From NCBI GenBank assembly GCA_946405145.1, contig CAMJGE010000013.1:1-55278 (forward strand): a stretch of 55,278 bases of DNA. Reading direction: 5' to 3'. The DNA comes from an uncultured Prevotella sp. GTDB lineage: Bacteria > Bacteroidota > Bacteroidia > Bacteroidales > Bacteroidaceae. Below, piece after piece: positions 18,410 through 26,916 of the stretch. How positions within the stretch are numbered: position 1 is the stretch's first letter; the number at the start of each line of letters is the position of its first letter. A model generated the notes under the pieces. That model did no database searches. It was not told the origin of the DNA and saw only the letters and a program-made list of their open reading frames with translations. Position numbers and translations under genes: made by a program.

Positions 18410-19246
18410 ATGCAACCAATTAAGACCCTGAATGATATGATTATCTTCCTTCAGCAACGAGGCGATAAGAAGCGCGTGGCTGTTGTATGTGCCAATGATG
18501 CCAGTACCCGCTATGCTGTGGAGAAAGGTGTGGAAATGGGCTTCATCGAGCCGATCTATGTGGATGGCGATGACAAGGAAGAGTGTGCCCGTCGTGCTGT
18601 AGCACTCTGTAAGAGTGGCGAGGCTGATATCCTTATGAAGGGTCTGATAAATACAGATGTGATCCTGCGTGCCATCCTGGACAGAGAGACTGGCATCCTT
18701 CGTCCTGGTCATGTGCTGACGCATATTGCTATGGCAGAGATTCCCAAATATGAGAAACTGTTGTTCTTTACGGATGCAGCTGTGATTCCATTGCCCACAG
18801 ATGCACAGCGACGTCAGCAGATACACTATGTGAACTATGTCTGTCATGCTTTAGGTATTGAGGAACCTCGTATCTCGCTGATTCATTGTGCTGAAAAGGT
18901 TAGTGCCAAGACGTTTCCCTATACCGTTGACTACCTGGAGATTATCGCAGAAGCCCAAACAGGTGCCTTTGGCAGGTGTATCATTGACGGACCACTTGAT
19001 CTGAAAACATCACTCGATAGTGTGAGCTTGAGAGAAAAGGGTATCCGCTCTGTAATTGACGGACAGGCTGATGCTTTGATATTCCCAGATATCGTGGCAG
19101 GTAATGTGTTCTATAAGGCGATAACCCTGTTTGGCTATGCCAAGACAGCAGGTGTGCTGCAGGGTACCCAATGCTGTTGTGTGCTGCCTTCTCGTGCCGA
19201 TAGTCCTGAGTCTAAGTATTACTCTTTGGCCCTTGCTGCGATATGA
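18410..19246 (+). CDS. ptb: Phosphate butyryltransferase (phosphotransbutyrylase)
   Basis: This 278-aa enzyme of the PTA/PTB family exchanges CoA for phosphate on short acyl groups (butyryl- or branched acyl-CoA). Family marks are VAVVCANDASTRYAVEKG, the central DILMKGLINTDVILRAIL, and DALIFPDIVAGNVFYKA near the C-terminus. It overlaps the kinase gene by four bases (ATGA). Specificity for butyrate rather than acetate is inferred from its length and from pairing with buk. The pair could work either toward acid formation with ATP yield or toward activation of branched-chain acids. Confidence 0.9.
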   Translation: MQPIKTLNDMIIFLQQRGDKKRVAVVCANDASTRYAVEKGVEMGFIEPIYVDGDDKEECARRAVALCKSGEADILMKGLINTDVILRAILDRETGILRPGHVLTHIAMAEIPKYEKLLFFTDAAVIPLPTDAQRRQQIHYVNYVCHALGIEEPRISLIHCAEKVSAKTFPYTVDYLEIIAEAQTGAFGRCIIDGPLDLKTSLDSVSLREKGIRSVIDGQADALIFPDIVAGNVFYKAITLFGYAKTAGVLQGTQCCCVLPSRADSPESKYYSLALAAI

Positions 19247-20313
19247 TGATTCTTGTGATTAACCCAGGTTCTACTTCCACGAAGATGGCAGTCTTCGAGG
19301 ATGAGAAACCCATCCTTTTGCGTACGATCAATCACTCGGCAGAAGAGCTGGCACCCTTTGAGGATGTGCTTGAGCAGAAGGATTTCCGTCGCCAACTGGT
19401 ACTTGATGAACTCCAGCGGGCGGATATTCCCATCAACTTCGATGCCGTCATCGGAAGAGGCGGACTGGTGAAGCCCTTGGAGGGAGGTGTCTATGAGATC
19501 AATACCTTGATGGTACGTGATACCTTGAGTGGTATAGCCATGCATAATCATGCCTGTAACTTAGGTTGTTTGATTGCTTATGAGATCGCAGAACAGATCG
19601 ATGACTGCCGATCCTTCATTGCTGATCCTGGTGTCGTGGATGAACTCAACGACTATGCCCGTATCTCTGGTTCTCCGCTGATGAAGCGTATCTGTATCTG
19701 GCACGCTTTGAATCAGAGAGCCATTGCGCGCCGTTATGCTGCGGGTATCGGAAAGGAATATGAGGATCTGAACCTGATCATCTGTCATATGGGTGGTGGA
19801 ATCTCGATTGCAGCCCATCAGAAGGGTAGGGCTGTGGATGCCAATAATGCACTCGACGGTGAAGGGCCTTTTTCACCAGAACGCGCTGGTTCGCTGCCCG
19901 CCTCTGACCTGATACGGCTTTGTTTCAGTGGCAAATATACGGAGAAACAATTGCTGAAGCGGGTAGCAGGACAGGCTGGCCTCAATGCACACCTCGGCAC
20001 CAACGATGTGAAGGAGATTATCCGCAGAATCGAGGTGGAAGGGGATGAACAAGCCAAACTTATCCTTGATGCGATGATCTATCATGTGGCGAAGAACATT
20101 GCCGCTGAGGCTGCCGTACTTTGTGGGGAGGTGGATGCCATCCTGTTGACTGGCGGATTGGCACGCTCTGAATATATCGTCAGCCAGTTGCGCCGTCGTA
20201 TCGGTTTCTTAGGCCATGTCTATTGCTTCCCGGGAGAGGATGAAATGGGTGCCCTTGCCCTGAATGCCCTTGCTGTCCTACGTGGCAAGCGCCAGGCAAA
20301 AGTCTATTCCTAA
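19243..20313 (+). CDS. buk: Butyrate kinase
   Basis: A 356-aa acetokinase-superfamily enzyme that converts acyl phosphate plus ADP to acid plus ATP. The N-terminal phosphate-binding motif VINPGSTSTKMAVFE, IGRGGLVKPLEGGVY, the MGGGISIAAHQKG loop, and ILLTGGLARSE near the C-terminus are all family features. The length (about 356) distinguishes it from acetate kinase (about 400). It is coupled to ptb through an ATGA overlap and ends three bases before a convergent kinase gene, leaving no room for a terminator. Confidence 0.92.
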   Translation: MMILVINPGSTSTKMAVFEDEKPILLRTINHSAEELAPFEDVLEQKDFRRQLVLDELQRADIPINFDAVIGRGGLVKPLEGGVYEINTLMVRDTLSGIAMHNHACNLGCLIAYEIAEQIDDCRSFIADPGVVDELNDYARISGSPLMKRICIWHALNQRAIARRYAAGIGKEYEDLNLIICHMGGGISIAAHQKGRAVDANNALDGEGPFSPERAGSLPASDLIRLCFSGKYTEKQLLKRVAGQAGLNAHLGTNDVKEIIRRIEVEGDEQAKLILDAMIYHVAKNIAAEAAVLCGEVDAILLTGGLARSEYIVSQLRRRIGFLGHVYCFPGEDEMGALALNALAVLRGKRQAKVYS

Positions 20314-20316
20314 ATG

Positions 20317-21177
20317 TTATTCTTCTGAAACAGAAAAGGTCAGTAGGAAGGCCGCATGACAGCCATGACGAGGTGTCTCGGCAAGATCGAGCATGCCACC
20401 CTGTTGGATCATCATTCGACGACTCAGTGACAAGCCGATACCACTACCGCTTTGCTTGGTGGTAAAGAAAGGCACGAAGAGCGACTGACGGTTCTCTGCA
20501 GGAATGGGTAGTCCGTCGTTGCCGATATACAAGGTTGTGGAAGTGTCAGTTTCTACCACGATTCTCTTGGCATCGGCTTCTGTGGCATTCTTCACTAAGT
20601 TGATCAGCACTTGTTTCAGCATACCAGCGTCTGCAAGTATCTTGCTGTCTGATGGGATATTGATCTCCCACGACAGTTGCGGATAGGTTCTGCTGACATC
20701 ATCGATCATCGAACGAAGGTTGATCTTAGCTAATACGGGTTTCTCAAGTTCTGATATCTTTCGATAGTTTACCACAAACCTGTTCAGGTGTTGTGATGTC
20801 TCGAAGATTGCCTTGATGCCATCCTCAAGTGGTGTTCCCTTCACATCAGGACGGATCAGTAGCGACTGACTGATGCTGGTGATGGGAGCTGTGGCATTCA
20901 TGATCTCATGGGTGAGTACACGCGTGAGTCGTTCCCAGGATTCCACCTCGTTCTGGTTCACCTGTTGGCGGATTGTTTCACCCAACTGGTTCAGTGTCTC
21001 CTGCATAGCCCGTTCTCCAGAGAACATATTATCGGTAGGCATGCGGAAGGTAAAGTCACGATTGCGGATGGCCTCCTGCATCAGATGGGCCCGTAGGCGC
21101 AGCTTCCGCTGATGGCAGATGAACCAAATTCCAACCACTATCACCACTACACCTATTATAATACATAAGGTCATCAT
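20317..21177 (-). CDS. Sensor histidine kinase with minimal membrane anchor
   Basis: A 286-aa kinase with one N-terminal transmembrane helix (residues about 4-20) and no obvious periplasmic sensor domain. The phosphoacceptor motif is LTHEIMNATAPITS (H-box of NtrY/NtrB-like kinases), followed by HATPase_c with DGLPIP, VPFFTTKQSGSGIGLSLSRRMM. Its start overlaps the regulator stop by four bases, so the two form a two-component operon. Given the position next to the export operon, it may respond to envelope or substrate signals inside the membrane; that is inference. Confidence 0.9.
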   Translation of the reverse strand: MMTLCIIIGVVVIVVGIWFICHQRKLRLRAHLMQEAIRNRDFTFRMPTDNMFSGERAMQETLNQLGETIRQQVNQNEVESWERLTRVLTHEIMNATAPITSISQSLLIRPDVKGTPLEDGIKAIFETSQHLNRFVVNYRKISELEKPVLAKINLRSMIDDVSRTYPQLSWEINIPSDSKILADAGMLKQVLINLVKNATEADAKRIVVETDTSTTLYIGNDGLPIPAENRQSLFVPFFTTKQSGSGIGLSLSRRMMIQQGGMLDLAETPRHGCHAAFLLTFSVSEE

Positions 21178-21698
21178 AGCCGTTTCATCTTGTTATAGAG
21201 TGTCTGACGAGTGATACCCAACAGCTCTGCCGCTTGGGTGAGGTTACCATGACAATGGTCTATCGTACGACGGATATGTTCCTTTTCCACCTCATCGAGA
21301 CTCACGATCTCATTCTGCAGGTCGAGTACGTCCTTCAGCTTATGCAGCAGTTCATCGTTGTCCCAGGGTTTGGTGATGAAATCCGCAGCCCCGTTCTTCA
21401 GCCCCTTCACCGCCAAGTTGATGTCAGCGTAGGCTGTTATCAGTACCACAGGTGTCTGAGGATGCTGCTTGCGGATGGTGCGAAGCCAGAACAGTCCTTC
21501 GTTGCCGCTGTTCACCCCAAGGCTGAAGTTCATGTCGAGCAGCACCATATTGATGGGTTGCTGGGCCATCAGTTTCAGGATGTCCTCTGGCTGAGTCGTG
21601 GTGAGCACTTGTTCGAAGATACCCTCCAACAGATAACGCATCGCCGTGAGTATGGCGGCGTTGTCGTCAACGATTAAAACGGTTCCGTACTTATTCAT
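21174..21698 (-). CDS. Response regulator, receiver plus Fis-type HTH without AAA+ domain
   Basis: This regulator (174 aa from ATG at 21698) has a receiver domain with the acidic pair VDDN, the phosphoacceptor Asp in VLLDMNFSLG, Thr/Lys in ITAYAD and FITKPWDND. It then passes directly into a Fis-type helix-turn-helix: GNLTQAAELLGITRQTLYNKMKRL. The sequence around the receiver and the HTH is of the NtrC/NtrX kind found in Bacteroidetes, where a sigma-54 AAA+ domain normally sits between them; here it is missing. This gives the architecture of RegA/PrrA/ActR. The ATG lies only four bases after a -7 box. An upstream TTG start is possible but would precede that promoter. Confidence 0.88.
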   Translation of the reverse strand: MNKYGTVLIVDDNAAILTAMRYLLEGIFEQVLTTTQPEDILKLMAQQPINMVLLDMNFSLGVNSGNEGLFWLRTIRKQHPQTPVVLITAYADINLAVKGLKNGAADFITKPWDNDELLHKLKDVLDLQNEIVSLDEVEKEHIRRTIDHCHGNLTQAAELLGITRQTLYNKMKRL

Positions 21699-21702
21699 GC
21701 TG

Positions 21703-21710
21703 CAAAGGTA
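21703..21710 (-). promoter_or_regulatory. -7 box of the two-component operon, possibly leaderless
   Basis: Minus-strand TACCTTTG is followed by CAGC and then the ATG at 21698. With transcription normally starting a few bases after the box, the mRNA would have essentially no leader. Confidence 0.6.
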
Positions 21711-21743
21711 ATCATTTTCCGTCAAGAAATCATACGATGAAGT

Positions 21744-21758
21744 GTCTAAAATTTAGAC
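21744..21758. promoter_or_regulatory. Dyad GTCTAAA-A-TTTAGAC, candidate operator
   Basis: A perfect 7-bp inverted repeat with a one-base centre lies in the divergent region between the regulator gene and the export operon. It is about 35 bp upstream of the regulator's -7 box and about 50 bp upstream of the export operon's -7 box, positions suited to control of both. That the neighbouring Fis-type regulator binds here is inference. Confidence 0.5.
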
Positions 21759-21808
21759 GTTCTGCATCTGGGTGCTTCCAAATGCTTGCAGGGAAGGAAA
21801 GAATCACC

Positions 21809-21816
21809 TAACTTTG
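21809..21816 (+). promoter_or_regulatory. -7 box of the export operon
   Basis: TAACTTTG lies 22 bases before the TolC-like ATG, with CTTG at 21785-21788 as a -33-like element 20 bp upstream. It is a primary-sigma type promoter; no -24/-12 GG-GC pair is apparent. Confidence 0.7.
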
Positions 21817-21838
21817 CAGTGTCAAAAAACAAAAGGAT

Positions 21839-23155
21839 ATGCGACGAACGATATTGATATTTCTCACTTTTCACTTCTCACTCCTCACTTCTCTGGCGCA
21901 GCAGTGGACGATGCAGCAATGTATGCAATATGCTGTGGAGCATAACCACAAGGTGAAGCAGTCGGAGTTGGAACTCGACAACTACAAGGCGACGAAGACT
22001 GGTGCCATCGGCAATTTCCTGCCCTCTGTGGATGCTGGTATTGGTGCTCAGTATAACTTCGGACGAGCCATCGATCCAGAGACCAACCTCTATACTGATG
22101 TGAGTACCTTCTATAATGGCTACTCGTTGGAGGCCTCGCTTCCTGTCTTCGACGGTTTCAGTCGATTGCATGCACTGAAGGCTGCCAAAGCCAGTGAACT
22201 GATGGGGCATCATGCCTTGCGCCAGCGTCAGGATCAGACGGCACTTGATGTCTTGCGTGCTTATGCTGATGTGGCTTATTACGAAGGACTGGTCACGATG
22301 GCAGATGAGAAAGTGAAGGAGACGGAACAGCTGTTGCGACAGACCCAGGTGCTCGAAGAGGTAGGGCGCAAGAGTGCAGCCGATGTGGCGCAGGTGGAAT
22401 CCCAGAAGGCTGAGGCCGACTATGAACTCCTTCGTCAACAGAACCTCTATGCCTCTGCACTGTTGGAACTGAAGAAGACGATGGCTTTCCCCCTAAATGA
22501 TAGCCTGAGCATCGATTATATTCCCAACGTGGATCATCGGCTTGCCACTTCGATCGTCGAAGAACCTTTCAATAGGGAGCTGAATCCAGAGCTTCAGGCA
22601 GCGCAATACCAGATGCAAGCCAGCAAACATGAGTGGCGTCAGGCCTGTGCTTCTCTCTTACCAACTCTCTCTTTGAATGCGGGCCTGAATACCACTTATA
22701 ATAAGACACTTCATTCAGAGAATGCTGCCTCGTTCAGCAATCAGTTGAAGAACAATATGGGTGAGTTCGTGGGGGCCACACTGAGTATCCCGCTGTTCAA
22801 CCGTCTGCAGTCGATCACCAATATCCGAAAGGCAAAGAACAAATACAAGATAGCTCAGGAAACCTATGCGCAGAAACAGTTGGAGTTGGAGAAACTGAGT
22901 CGTGAAGCCTGGCAGGATTGGTTGGCTTACCAGATGCAGACCATTCAGATGGAGAAGAAGGTAGAAGCCGACAGCCTCTCCTATCAGCTGACGCGCCGCC
23001 AGTTTGAAGAGGGGCTGAGTACAGCCATCGACCTGCACACCACTTCGACACTGTTGCTCAAGTCGAAAGCCACGCTGTTGCAATGCCAGTTGATGGCAAT
23101 GGTGAAGGAACAATTAGTAAGATATTATAAAGGAGAAACGATATGGACAGAGTAA
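21839..23155 (+). CDS. TolC family outer membrane export channel
   Basis: A 438-aa outer membrane factor with two coiled-coil outer membrane efflux repeats (about residues 25-215 and 235-430), the partner of HlyD-type adaptors in export across both membranes. The N-terminal signal peptide is MRRTILIFLTFHFSLLTSLA/QQ. Its hydrophobic core is encoded by a 7-bp tandem repeat. QWTMQQCMQYAVEHNHKVKQ is a typical start of mature Bacteroidetes TolC-like proteins. The gene overlaps the adaptor gene by 13 bases and heads a four-gene operon. Confidence 0.93.
   Translation: MRRTILIFLTFHFSLLTSLAQQWTMQQCMQYAVEHNHKVKQSELELDNYKATKTGAIGNFLPSVDAGIGAQYNFGRAIDPETNLYTDVSTFYNGYSLEASLPVFDGFSRLHALKAAKASELMGHHALRQRQDQTALDVLRAYADVAYYEGLVTMADEKVKETEQLLRQTQVLEEVGRKSAADVAQVESQKAEADYELLRQQNLYASALLELKKTMAFPLNDSLSIDYIPNVDHRLATSIVEEPFNRELNPELQAAQYQMQASKHEWRQACASLLPTLSLNAGLNTTYNKTLHSENAASFSNQLKNNMGEFVGATLSIPLFNRLQSITNIRKAKNKYKIAQETYAQKQLELEKLSREAWQDWLAYQMQTIQMEKKVEADSLSYQLTRRQFEEGLSTAIDLHTTSTLLLKSKATLLQCQLMAMVKEQLVRYYKGETIWTE
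21864..21891 (+). repeat. Heptamer repeat encoding a signal-peptide core
   Basis: Four 7-bp units, TCACTTT, TCACTTC, TCACTCC and TCACTTC, run in strict phase. They are reverse complements of the AGTGAAA/AGTGAAG family found at the infB-sufB junction. Translated, they give the hydrophobic stretch LTFHFSLLTS of the TolC-like signal peptide. Confidence 0.85.
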
Positions 23156-24396
23156 TCGAAAAGACCAGAAGTCAGCAGCTGATGAAGTATTGGCCTTATG
23201 CCGCAGGAGGAACCTTCCTGTTGGTGATCCTATGTTGGCTGATTTTCGGCAATCACGCCTCTACGCTCAAAGTGAACAAGGACGAACTGACCATCAGCGA
23301 GGTGCAACAGGCAGAGTTTAAGGACTATGTGCGCACCAACGGACAAGTGCTTCCCATCCAGATGGTACAGATCTCGCCAGAGGAAGGGGGCATCGTGATG
23401 GAAAAGGTTGTCGAAGAGGGTACGATGGTACATAAGGGTGACGTGATTGTACGTCTTTCGAACAGCAACCTCGACCTTCAGATCCTCAACGCTGAGGCTG
23501 AACTGGCAGAAAAACAGAACCTGTTGCGAAATACCCAGGTGGCGATGCAACAAGATCGTCTGAATAACCAGACAGAACAAGCTCAGCTTGATATGGACAC
23601 CAAGCGCAAGGAGCGTAACTACGAACAGAACAAACGACTCTATCAGGAGAAGCTGATTAGTAAGGAGGATTACCTGAAGTCGCAGGAGGACTATCAGCTC
23701 TCTGCCAAGAAGCGTTCGCTCGTCTCGAAGCGTCTGAAACAGGACTCCATCTATCGCACCGTTCAGATGGATCAGATGGAGGACAACCTGCAGAACATGC
23801 GTCGCAACGTGGTTTTGGTGCGTCAGCGTAAGGACAAACTCGAAGTGCGCTCTGCTATCGATGGCGAGTTAGGTCTGCTTGATGTAGAGCTGGGACAGAG
23901 CATCCAACCAGGACAGAAGATCGGACAGCTCAATGACCTCTCAGACTATAAGGTACAGGCCCAGATCGACGAACATTATATCGATCGTGTGCGCCAAGGA
24001 TTGTCAGCCACCTTTTCGCGTGGCGACAAGCAGTATCAGTTGCAGGTGAGAAAGGTCTATCCAGAGGTGCGCGAAGGGAAGTTCCGTTGCGACTTCATCT
24101 TCAAGGGCGAGCATCCTGAGAACATCCGCACAGGTCAGACCTACTACATCGACCTCGAACTGGGTCAGCCAGAGCAGGCGATCATCATCCCTCGCGGCAC
24201 CTTCTTCCAGACCACAGGCGGGCAATGGATCTTCGTACTCTCCTCTGATGGGAGCAAAGCCTATCGCCGCAATATCCGTGTGGGGCGTCAGAACCCACAG
24301 CGCTACGAGATCCTCGAAGGACTCGAACCAGGCGAAAAAGTTGTCACCAGCGGCTATGAGGCTTTTAAGGATAATGAAGTATTAGTTTTTAGATAG
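23143..24396 (+). CDS. HlyD/MacA family periplasmic adaptor
   Basis: A 417-aa membrane fusion protein linking the inner membrane transporter to the TolC channel. It has an N-terminal membrane anchor (residues about 19-38), a lipoyl-like half-domain (EEGTMVHKGDVIVRLSN), a long coiled-coil hairpin (about 110-230), and beta-barrel and membrane-proximal domains ending GLEPGEKVVTSGYEAF. It starts inside the last codons of the TolC gene. The next gene follows after a 142-base gap that holds a 21-bp repeat array. Confidence 0.92.
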   Translation: MDRVIEKTRSQQLMKYWPYAAGGTFLLVILCWLIFGNHASTLKVNKDELTISEVQQAEFKDYVRTNGQVLPIQMVQISPEEGGIVMEKVVEEGTMVHKGDVIVRLSNSNLDLQILNAEAELAEKQNLLRNTQVAMQQDRLNNQTEQAQLDMDTKRKERNYEQNKRLYQEKLISKEDYLKSQEDYQLSAKKRSLVSKRLKQDSIYRTVQMDQMEDNLQNMRRNVVLVRQRKDKLEVRSAIDGELGLLDVELGQSIQPGQKIGQLNDLSDYKVQAQIDEHYIDRVRQGLSATFSRGDKQYQLQVRKVYPEVREGKFRCDFIFKGEHPENIRTGQTYYIDLELGQPEQAIIIPRGTFFQTTGGQWIFVLSSDGSKAYRRNIRVGRQNPQRYEILEGLEPGEKVVTSGYEAFKDNEVLVFR

Positions 24397-24410
24397 GGAG
24401 ATAATTCATA

Positions 24411-24494
24411 TTTCAAGGCCTGCAATATATATTTCAGAGCCTGAAATATTAATTCCAAGTCCTGAAATATAAGTTTCAAGCTCTGAAACAGAAA
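24411..24494. repeat. Four 21-bp dyad repeats within the export operon
   Basis: Units begin at 24411, 24432, 24453 and 24474, an exact 21-bp period. Each contains a dyad of the form TTTCA...TGAAA; the best is TTTCAGAGCCTGAAA at 24432-24446. The array fills most of the gap between the adaptor and permease genes. The period equals two turns of B-DNA, so all four dyads would face the same side. Confidence 0.9.
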
Positions 24495-24538
24495 ATGTAT
24501 AGAATAGTAAAAAGAAAACAATAGTTGAAACGAAAAAT

Positions 24539-26911
24539 ATGAAGACAATTATCAGAAACTTTACATCCATATTCAAGAAGTTTGTTACAGCTAACCTGCT
24601 GAACCTGTTGGGCTTGAGTCTGGCCTTCGCCTCGTTCTTTATCATCATGACGCAGGTGAACTTCGACTTGGGCTACAACAAAAGCATTACTGAGCACGAG
24701 AACCTGTTCCGCATGACATTGAAATTAGGACCAGGTGAGGACGACTATGGCACTACGCTGCCTCGCCCTGTGGTAGAACGCCTGGCTTCAGCTTCGCCAC
24801 ACATCACGGGCTATAGCATCAGAAACGGGTGGATAAACTACGACCAGTTCGTGGTGGACGATCAGGAGTACTCGCTGAATCTTATATATGGTGAGCGCGA
24901 GTTCCTCAGCGTATTCAAACCTACAGTCATTAGTGGCGATGTGAAAGGCTTGGATCAGATTGGCAATATTGTATTGCCACGATCTGAAGCCTTGCGAATG
25001 TTTGGCACGACTGATGCGGCTGGCAAGACGATGAAATACAAATGGGATGACAATACTTTCTATCATGTATGTGCTGTGATAGAGGACTATCCTGAGAACA
25101 ATCTCCTGCATGGGGCTTGCTTTATAAGCACCAATTGGAATGAAGGCAATTACAACAACTGGAACTACGACGCATACATACGGGTGGATGATGTGGCGAA
25201 CCTGCCAGCGGTGCAGAATAGCCTGCGGCAGACTGCCATTGAGCTCTTCAAGGACAAGTTTGAACTGAATACCAAGGAAAAGGAAGAAGTCCTGCAAGTG
25301 GTGTTAACCAACGTTGCTGACGCTCATTTCTCGAAATTCCTTGATAAGTCCGCCCCTGCCAGAGGTTCCATCTATCTGCTCATCTGCTTCTCGTTACTGA
25401 TAGTGGTGATAGCAGCCGTGAACTTCATGAACTTCTCTTTGGCTGAGACGCCTATGCGCATCCGCAGCATCAATACCCAGAAGGTGTTGGGAGCAACTAC
25501 TGTGCAATTGAGGGGCAGTCTGATTGGAGAGGCGGTGCTCATCAGTCTGATAGCCTTTGTTCTGGCTTTGCTCATCGTGTATCTGGCTCGCGACTTAGGT
25601 TTGCAGGAACTGGTACAGGGCAGCATCTTGTTGCAAGATCATCAGCTCCTGATAGGTATCACCCTGCTGCTCAGCTTTATTGTAGGTCTGATGGCTGGTG
25701 CCTATCCGTCTTACTACGTCACCTCCTTCCCACCAGCCTTGGTGCTGAAGGGTTCCTTTGGCTTGTCGCCTAAAGGTCGTATGTTGCGTTCCGTCTTGAT
25801 TTGTCTGCAATTCATCGTTTCCTTCATGTTGGTGATTGGTGTGGGCATCATGTACCTGCAGAGCTATCTCATCTATCATACCGACTACGGCTTCGACAAG
25901 GATGAAGTGCTGGTAGTAAGTACGGCACCTGATACTCGCAACAAGGTGGATGCCATCGACGCAGATCTGCGTTCGATCTCAGGCATCGAGGGCGCAAGTC
26001 TGGCTATGAACGTCTTAGGCAGTAAAGACAGTTATATGACGTGGGGCAGAGGTGAAGGCGAGAAACACACGAACTTTACCTGCATCTTCGTGGATTGGCG
26101 GTTCCTCGATGTAATGGGCATTGACATCGTGGAGGGCCGTAATTTCCGCAAAGACGATGGCGATGTGTATATCTTCAATGAGTCGGCAAAGAAGAAATAT
26201 CCTTGGCTCACCGTAGATCAGCCCATTAACGATAGAGATTATCCCGTTGTTGGTTTCTGCAAGGATATCAAGTATGCCTCCTTGCGAGTGGATGATACTC
26301 AGCTGCCTATCGCTTTCTTTGTCCCTAGCCCGAATGGCGAATACTGGGGGAATGGCTATTGGCGCAATCACATGCTGGTGCGGGTGGCTAAAGGTGTGGA
26401 CAAGCGGGGAGCCAAGCAGAAAGTGATGGAGGTAGTCAACAAGTATGAGAAAGGGCAGCCTCTCGATATCAGCGGCCTGCGATATATGGACGAGGTACTG
26501 GAGAAAACCTACCAGCGGGAAGAACGTTTCACCAAGCAGATCCTGCTGTTCTCTCTGCTCGCCATCCTGATCAGTATCATTGGCGTGTTTGGCATGACGA
26601 TGTTCGAAAGCGAATACCGTCGCAAGGAGATAGGTATCCGTAAGGTGTTTGGCAGTTCTACAAAAGAGATATTGATGATGTTCTGCAAACGATACTTGTA
26701 TATTCTGTTAGGTTGCTTCGTGGTGGCGGCTCCCATAGGTTATATGGTGGGTGTGCATTGGCTCGAAGACTTTGCCGTCCGAACAGACATCTCACCCCTG
26801 TTGTTCTTAGTGTCCTTCCTCCTCATCGCCCTCATCACCATGCTGACGGTAACCTACCAAAGCTGGAAGAATGCCAACGAGAATCCTATTCACAGCATTA
26901 AAAACGAATAA
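24539..26911 (+). CDS. ABC transporter permease, MacB/FtsX type
   Basis: A 790-aa permease with an N-terminal transmembrane helix (about 18-40), a large periplasmic MacB-type core domain (about 45-275), a first FtsX block with helices near 280-440, a second periplasmic domain, and a final FtsX block near 670-785. RKEIGIRKVFGSSTKEI is the coupling helix of this family and recurs in altered form earlier (RSINTQKVLGATTVQLRG). Such permeases act mechanically with a MacB-like ATPase, an adaptor and TolC to expel substrates. The substrate cannot be deduced. Confidence 0.92.
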   Translation: MKTIIRNFTSIFKKFVTANLLNLLGLSLAFASFFIIMTQVNFDLGYNKSITEHENLFRMTLKLGPGEDDYGTTLPRPVVERLASASPHITGYSIRNGWINYDQFVVDDQEYSLNLIYGEREFLSVFKPTVISGDVKGLDQIGNIVLPRSEALRMFGTTDAAGKTMKYKWDDNTFYHVCAVIEDYPENNLLHGACFISTNWNEGNYNNWNYDAYIRVDDVANLPAVQNSLRQTAIELFKDKFELNTKEKEEVLQVVLTNVADAHFSKFLDKSAPARGSIYLLICFSLLIVVIAAVNFMNFSLAETPMRIRSINTQKVLGATTVQLRGSLIGEAVLISLIAFVLALLIVYLARDLGLQELVQGSILLQDHQLLIGITLLLSFIVGLMAGAYPSYYVTSFPPALVLKGSFGLSPKGRMLRSVLICLQFIVSFMLVIGVGIMYLQSYLIYHTDYGFDKDEVLVVSTAPDTRNKVDAIDADLRSISGIEGASLAMNVLGSKDSYMTWGRGEGEKHTNFTCIFVDWRFLDVMGIDIVEGRNFRKDDGDVYIFNESAKKKYPWLTVDQPINDRDYPVVGFCKDIKYASLRVDDTQLPIAFFVPSPNGEYWGNGYWRNHMLVRVAKGVDKRGAKQKVMEVVNKYEKGQPLDISGLRYMDEVLEKTYQREERFTKQILLFSLLAILISIIGVFGMTMFESEYRRKEIGIRKVFGSSTKEILMMFCKRYLYILLGCFVVAAPIGYMVGVHWLEDFAVRTDISPLLFLVSFLLIALITMLTVTYQSWKNANENPIHSIKNE

Positions 26912-26916
26912 AGCAT

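Noticed and set aside
18326..18847. A 174-codon extension upstream of the GH95 start on the minus strand
   Set aside because: It crosses the divergent promoter region and lies antisense to the ptb coding sequence; the signal peptide MRKTFLISML begins at 18325, which is the family-consistent start.
24411..24494. Possible small CRISPR array
   Set aside because: The units are contiguous 21-mers without unique spacers and no cas genes are present.
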